Shown here piece after piece: positions 6,364-10,047 of a stretch of 10,047 nucleotides of DNA. The notes under the pieces were generated by a model. It did no database searches. It was not told the origin of the DNA and saw only the letters and a program-made list of their open reading frames with translations. A program made the translations under genes and the position numbers. Positions within the stretch are counted from its first letter, which is position 1; each line of letters starts with the position of its first letter. Source of the stretch: an uncultured Roseovarius sp. (GTDB taxonomy: Bacteria; Pseudomonadota; Alphaproteobacteria; Rhodobacterales; Rhodobacteraceae); assembly GCA_913055965.1 (NCBI GenBank), contig CAJXKX010000039.1:1-10047 (forward strand), in the 5' to 3' direction.

Positions 6364-7269
6364 TCAGGCGACGCGGGGAATCTCGCCGGCATGCACGCCC
6401 GCGCCGGGCAGCCGCGCCGCCGTGGCCGCGTCGCAGGTGACGATCCGGTAGTTGGCGGCGTCGGCGAACAGCGCGCGCAGCAGGTCGTTGGTCAGCGCAT
6501 GGCCCGCGCGCACCCCCCGGTAAAAGCCCAGGATCGGCAGACCGGCAAGCCCGAGATCGCCGAGCGCGTCGAGCATCTTGTGGCGCACCGCCTCGTCGGC
6601 ATGGCGCAGCCCGCCGGGGCTGAGCACCTTGTCGCCATCGACCACGACCGCGTTTTCCAGCGTGCCGCCGAGCGCGAGCCCGTTCGCGCGCATCGTGTCG
6701 ACATCGGCCTTGCGGCAGAAGGTGCGCGAGTTGGACAGTTCGCGAACGAAGCTGCCGTTGGACATGTTGAGGCTCTTGGTCTGCACGCCGATCGCCGCAT
6801 CGTCGAACTCGATGGTGAACTCGATGCGCAGCGTGTCGTCGGGCGAGAGCCGCGCACGCGCCGCCCCATTGCTGACCTCGACCGGACGCAGCACGCGGAT
6901 GGCACGGACCGGTTCGGCCTGCGGCGCGATCCCGGCGGCGAAGGGCACCGCGCTCCCGTCGAGGATCGGCACTTCGGGGCCGTCGATCTCGAGCGTGGCG
7001 TTGTGGATGCCGCAGCCCACGAGCGCGGCCATCACATGCTCGACGGTCGAGACCGATGCCCCGTCCGCCCCGACGAGGCGGGTGCAAAGCGGCGATTGCA
7101 CGACCCGGTCCCAGAGCGCCGGAATGGCCGGAGAGGCGGGGCCAAGATCCGTCCGCCGAAACACGATGCCCGACCCGGCGGGTGCAGGCCGCAGCACGAG
7201 CCGCGCAGGCTTGCCCGAATGCAGGCCCACCCCGTCGAAACTCACTGCCTGTCTGATCGTTCTCTGCAA
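6364..7269 (-). CDS. lpxC: UDP-3-O-acyl-N-acetylglucosamine deacetylase LpxC
   Basis: LpxC is the zinc enzyme for the committed step of lipid A synthesis, removing the acetyl group from UDP-3-O-acyl-GlcNAc in the cytoplasm. Counting from the TTG at 7269 (301 residues), the product begins MQRTIRQAVSFDGVGLHSG, the normal family N-terminus. It has zinc ligands His78 (in STVEHVMAAL), His230 and Asp234 (in RHKMLDALGD), catalytic Glu77, and His257 in GHALTND. The frame stays open to an ATG at 7356, but those 29 extra residues are Arg-rich, do not look like LpxC, and that ATG has no clear ribosome site. The TTG has GGGAC (7280-7276) six bases upstream. A shorter-than-annotated LpxC with a rare TTG start is therefore my choice, with moderate certainty. 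It follows ftsZ, as in many proteobacterial division clusters, but beyond a terminator. Confidence 0.95.
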   Translation of the reverse strand: MQRTIRQAVSFDGVGLHSGKPARLVLRPAPAGSGIVFRRTDLGPASPAIPALWDRVVQSPLCTRLVGADGASVSTVEHVMAALVGCGIHNATLEIDGPEVPILDGSAVPFAAGIAPQAEPVRAIRVLRPVEVSNGAARARLSPDDTLRIEFTIEFDDAAIGVQTKSLNMSNGSFVRELSNSRTFCRKADVDTMRANGLALGGTLENAVVVDGDKVLSPGGLRHADEAVRHKMLDALGDLGLAGLPILGFYRGVRAGHALTNDLLRALFADAANYRIVTCDAATAARLPGAGVHAGEIPRVA

Positions 7270-7490
7270 CGTGCCGTCCCGTTTGCCCGACCCGGTGGCG
7301 CCTCTCCTTTGGTCTCGCGGTGCGGATCGTCGTCCGCAGCGCAGGCGCATGGTCATGAATTCTTAACTGAACAATGGTCTAAGCCCTGCAAGCCGGGGCC
7401 TCAACTCAATCTTTGCAACCGTTTGAAACATCGCGGCGCAGGCTGTGGGCGGGTTTTCGCCTATCCTGTCAAGTCAATGTTTCCAAATAG
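7270..7490 (-). promoter_or_regulatory. lpxC leader region, probable promoter-containing interval
   Basis: Because a strong terminator closes the ftsZ transcript at 7491-7513, lpxC needs a promoter in this interval. A perfect TTGACA lies at 7472-7467 on the minus strand, inside TTGACTTGACA, but no good -10 follows at 16-18 bases. A related sequence, ATTGAGTTGAG, recurs at 7410-7400. I cannot fix a start site; the interval is noticeably more AT-rich than its neighbours. Confidence 0.35.
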
Positions 7491-7513
7491 AAAAAGCCGC
7501 CCCGAAGGGCGGC
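7491..7513 (-). terminator. Intrinsic terminator of ftsZ
   Basis: On the minus strand GCCGCCC (7513-7507), loop TTCG (7506-7503) and GGGCGGC (7502-7496) form a perfect seven-pair stem with the extra-stable UUCG loop, followed by TTTTT (7495-7491). It begins 26 bases after the ftsZ stop codon. This is a textbook Rho-independent terminator that should largely separate ftsZ from lpxC transcription. Confidence 0.92.
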
Positions 7514-7539
7514 TGAACCCGGCGTTTGCGCGCCTGTTT

Positions 7540-9135
7540 TCAGTTTGCCTGACGCCGCAGGAAGGCCGGGATCTCGATCTGGTCCTCTTCCTCCTCGGCG
7601 CGCGGCGCGGGCTGGGACGCGCGTGCCGCCTGCACCGGCGGCTGCTGGCGCGACGGGCGCGGCGCCTCCTGGCCGCCATGCCCGGTCATCCGGTTGATCA
7701 GCGAATTGATCCCGAAACGCGAGCGTTCCTCCTGCACCGCGGCCTCGCGCGGCTGGGCCGGGGCCGCGGCCGCGGGGTGCTGGCGCACCTGCGACGGCAC
7801 CTTGCTCACGGCGGCCTGCAGCCGCTGCATGGCCTCGGGCGAGGGGGTGCCCGGCGCGGGGGCGCGCGGCGCGAGATAGGCGTCGAGTTCGTCCTCGATC
7901 TCCATCTCGGCATGCGCCTGCGGTGCGGTTTCCTCGGCGCGGGGCTGGTAGGCGGGCGGCGGCAGATCGTCATCCGCGTCCTGCGCGAAGAAGCTGTCGG
8001 TCTGCGCGGGCTCGGGATGCATGTCCTCGGCGCGGTCGAAGAGCGACGGTTCTTCGGTTGCGATGGCGGCATGGCCGTGCTCGGCGTGCAGGTCGGCCTC
8101 GATCGCCTCGGGCTGGCGCAGCGGCTCGGCGAGCGTGCGGCGCGGCACCGGGATGTCGGCCGAGTTGTCGCTCGCGTCGATACCGGTGGCCACCACGCTC
8201 ACCCGCATCCGGCCTTCCATGCCGGTGTCGAGGGTGGAGCCGACGATGATGTTGGCGTCGGGATCGACCTCCTCGCGGATGCGGTTGGCGGCCTCGTCGA
8301 GTTCGAACAGCGTCAGGTCGTGCCCGCCGGTGATGTTGATCAGCACGCCGCGCGCGCCCTTGAGGCTGATCTCGTCGAGCAGCGGGTTGGCGATGGCCTT
8401 TTCGGCGGCCTGCACGGCGCGCGAGTCGCCATCGGCCTCGCCGGTGCCCATCATGGCCTTGCCCATCTCGTCCATAACGGCGCGCACATCGGCGAAATCG
8501 AGGTTGATGAGGCCGGGGCGCACCATCAGGTCGGTCACGCCCTTGACGCCCTGGTAGAGCACGTCGTCGGCCATGCTGAAGGCCTCGGTGAAGGTGGTCT
8601 TGTCGTTGGCGAGGCGGAACAGGTTCTGGTTGGGGATGATGATGAGCGTGTCCACCATCTTCTGCAGCGCCTCGACCCCGGCCTCGGCCTGGCGCATGCG
8701 CTTGGCACCCTCGAACTGGAACGGCTTGGTCACGACGCCCACGGTCAGCACGCCAAGCTCACGCGCGGCCTGCGCGATGATCGGCGCGGCCCCGGTGCCG
8801 GTGCCGCCGCCCATGCCCGCGGTGATGAAGCACATGTGCGAACCCGCGAGGTGATCGACGATCTGCTCGATGCTCTCTTCGGCGGCGGCGGCGCCGATCG
8901 AGGCCTTGGCCCCCGCGCCGAGACCCTCGGTGACCTTCACGCCAAGCTGGATGCGGCTTTCGGCTTGGCTCTGGCTGAGCGCCTGCGCGTCGGTGTTGGC
9001 CACGACGAAATCGACACCGTCGAGTGCCTTCTCGATCATGTTGTTGACAGCGTTGCCGCCCGCGCCCCCGACACCGAACACGGTGATGCGCGGCTTGAGG
9101 TCGTCCTGTCCGGGGAGTGAAAGGTTGAGTGTCAT
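7540..9135 (-). CDS. ftsZ: Cell division protein FtsZ
   Basis: FtsZ is the bacterial tubulin homologue that polymerises with GTP into the division ring at midcell. The 531-residue product starts MTLNLSLPGQDDLKPRITVFGVGGAGGNAVNNM. The nucleotide-binding glycines are at 21-27, the tubulin signature GGGTGTG at 109-115, and the catalytic T7 loop NLDFADV at 211-217 (Asp213, Asp216). The globular domain ends near 320. A Pro/Ala/Glu-rich linker of about 150 residues follows, then a conserved-looking patch RFGINSLINRMTG (473-485), and the terminal peptide DQIEIPAFLRRQ that docks FtsA and other partners. The long tail is usual for alphaproteobacteria (E. coli FtsZ has 383 residues). The frame is open to 9228, but the ATG at 9135 gives the family N-terminus and has GGCGGA (9148-9143) upstream. 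It follows ftsA after 174 bases. Confidence 0.98.
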   Translation of the reverse strand: MTLNLSLPGQDDLKPRITVFGVGGAGGNAVNNMIEKALDGVDFVVANTDAQALSQSQAESRIQLGVKVTEGLGAGAKASIGAAAAEESIEQIVDHLAGSHMCFITAGMGGGTGTGAAPIIAQAARELGVLTVGVVTKPFQFEGAKRMRQAEAGVEALQKMVDTLIIIPNQNLFRLANDKTTFTEAFSMADDVLYQGVKGVTDLMVRPGLINLDFADVRAVMDEMGKAMMGTGEADGDSRAVQAAEKAIANPLLDEISLKGARGVLINITGGHDLTLFELDEAANRIREEVDPDANIIVGSTLDTGMEGRMRVSVVATGIDASDNSADIPVPRRTLAEPLRQPEAIEADLHAEHGHAAIATEEPSLFDRAEDMHPEPAQTDSFFAQDADDDLPPPAYQPRAEETAPQAHAEMEIEDELDAYLAPRAPAPGTPSPEAMQRLQAAVSKVPSQVRQHPAAAAPAQPREAAVQEERSRFGINSLINRMTGHGGQEAPRPSRQQPPVQAARASQPAPRAEEEEDQIEIPAFLRRQAN

Positions 9136-9226
9136 TGCTCTGTCCGCCTGTCTCTGGGCCTGTCTGCGCAGGCCGTTTTCCGCCTGATTGTCCCCATTCT
9201 TACCGATGGTTGCATCAATCGTCACC

Positions 9227-9274
9227 AAAAAAACACCGTTTACCCACCAAATACGCCCCGATTTCCGGGTGTTT
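9227..9274 (-). promoter_or_regulatory. Stem-loop with T-run in the ftsA-ftsZ gap
   Basis: On the minus strand AAACACC (9274-9268) can pair with GGTGTTT (9237-9231), and the run of seven T residues continues to 9227. The 30-base loop holds a competing small hairpin (CCCG with CGGG, 9269-9266 and 9260-9257). It could be a weak terminator or attenuator after ftsA, or simply the AT-rich zone of the ftsZ promoter. I found no convincing -35/-10 pair in the 174-base gap, although ftsZ commonly has its own promoters there. Confidence 0.28.
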
Positions 9275-9309
9275 CCGCGTTATTTCGCTCATCTCGCCAT
9301 ATCTTGCGG

Positions 9310-10047
9310 TCACCAGTTGTCCTTGAACCATTTCACCGCGCGCCGGAGCGAACGCGCCGGGTAGCGATCCACGGGAATGTCGAAATCCCACCATTCGTCC
9401 TGGGGGTTGGCCGCGAACAGGCACATGCCCACGGCGCTGGCGAAGGCCGGGCCGGTGGTGGCCTGCGGCAGGCCATGCACGCGCAGGGGACGCCCGAGGC
9501 GCACGCGCTGCCCGAGGATGCGGCTGGCGAGACCGTCGAGGCCGGGGATCTGGCTGCCGCCGCCGGTCAGCACGATCTGCTGGCTGGGCAGGTGGTCGAA
9601 GCCCGCGGCGTCGAGCCGGGCGCGCACCTCCTCGAGGATTTCCTCGACGCGGGGGCGCATGATACCGATCAGTTCGGCGCGGCTGACGGTGCGGCGGTCA
9701 TGCTCGTAGTCGCCGGTCTCGCCGCCGGTCTCGATCATCTCGCGATCGTCCATGCCGGTGGCCACCACGCCGCCGTAGAAGGTTTTGATCCGCTCGGCGG
9801 TGGCCTGCGGCACCTGCAGGCCCATCGAGATATCGGAGGTCACGTGATCGCCCCCCATGCGCACGCAATCGGCGTAGATCATGTGCTTCTTGATGAAGAT
9901 CGACAGCCCCGAACTGCCGCCGCCGAGGTCGATGCAGGCGGCACCAAGCTCCTGCTCGTCCTCGACGAGCGCCGCGATGCCCGAGACGTAGGCCGAGTTG
10001 GCCACGCCCGCGAGTTCCATGTCGCAGCGCTTGACGCAATGGGCGAG
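9310..10047 (-). CDS. ftsA: Cell division protein FtsA, C-terminal part (cut by the window edge)
   Basis: The visible 245 residues are the C-terminal portion of FtsA, the actin-like ATPase that tethers FtsZ filaments to the inner membrane and recruits later division proteins. The frame is open through 10047, so the start lies to the right of the window; the ATG at 10020 is internal. Visible are the phosphate-2 motif IDLGGGSSGLSIF, the segment MGGDHVTSDISMGLQV, and the adenosine motif VLTGGGSQIPGLDGLASRIL. The last residues, ARSLRRAVKWFKDNW, form the basic and aromatic amphipathic helix that inserts into the membrane. Nothing appears broken. It is transcribed toward ftsZ. Confidence 0.96.
   Translation of the reverse strand, partial: LAHCVKRCDMELAGVANSAYVSGIAALVEDEQELGAACIDLGGGSSGLSIFIKKHMIYADCVRMGGDHVTSDISMGLQVPQATAERIKTFYGGVVATGMDDREMIETGGETGDYEHDRRTVSRAELIGIMRPRVEEILEEVRARLDAAGFDHLPSQQIVLTGGGSQIPGLDGLASRILGQRVRLGRPLRVHGLPQATTGPAFASAVGMCLFAANPQDEWWDFDIPVDRYPARSLRRAVKWFKDNW

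Noticed and set aside
6226..9120. A 964-codon open frame on the plus strand opposite lpxC and ftsZ
   Set aside because: It covers two unmistakable core genes and the ftsZ terminator. Its translation is low-complexity and matches no family I know, so it is a high-GC shadow.
9136..9309. Search for GANTC methylation sites or a clear sigma-70 promoter controlling ftsZ, as in Caulobacter
   Set aside because: I found no GANTC in this gap and no hexamer pair with good spacing, so no cell-cycle control site is claimed.

Overview
The window looks like chromosomal core sequence from an alphaproteobacterium, most probably of the Rhodobacteraceae (Roseobacter/Rhodobacter group). Evidence: high GC content throughout, the gene order ftsA-ftsZ-lpxC-bamD-recN at the distal end of the division and cell-wall cluster, a long-tailed FtsZ of the alphaproteobacterial kind, and an NDUFS4-type complex I subunit, which in bacteria is characteristic of alphaproteobacteria. 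I see no transposase, integrase, CRISPR array, tRNA or rRNA.

Left part, positions 1-366: a cobalamin riboswitch lies on the minus strand at about 1-187. It reads out of the window, so the gene it controls is not visible. Between it and the first plus-strand gene is a short divergent control region with inverted repeats. Plus-strand block, 367-3693: an ABC exporter half-transporter (permease plus ATPase), a 103-residue NDUFS4-type accessory subunit of respiratory complex I with its own candidate promoter, and a type 2 polyphosphate kinase (ppk2). ppk2 is preceded by a near-perfect FNR-type box spaced as in a class II FNR-activated promoter.

Minus-strand block, 10047 down to 3715: the C-terminal part of ftsA (cut by the right edge), ftsZ, lpxC, bamD and recN. 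FtsA anchors the FtsZ ring to the membrane, LpxC commits UDP-acyl-GlcNAc to lipid A synthesis, BamD inserts outer-membrane proteins and RecN repairs double-strand breaks. The block thus joins division, envelope growth and chromosome integrity. A strong intrinsic terminator with a UUCG loop follows ftsZ, so lpxC probably has its own promoter. bamD and recN are separated by only 39 bases, almost all of which fold into a hairpin with a competing alternative next to the recN start. ppk2 and recN converge, with 21 bases between their stop codons.

I found no clearly new multi-gene system. The observations most worth a second look are regulatory: the FNR-type promoter of ppk2, the three-arm palindrome between bamD and recN, and the riboswitch whose target lies just beyond the left edge.
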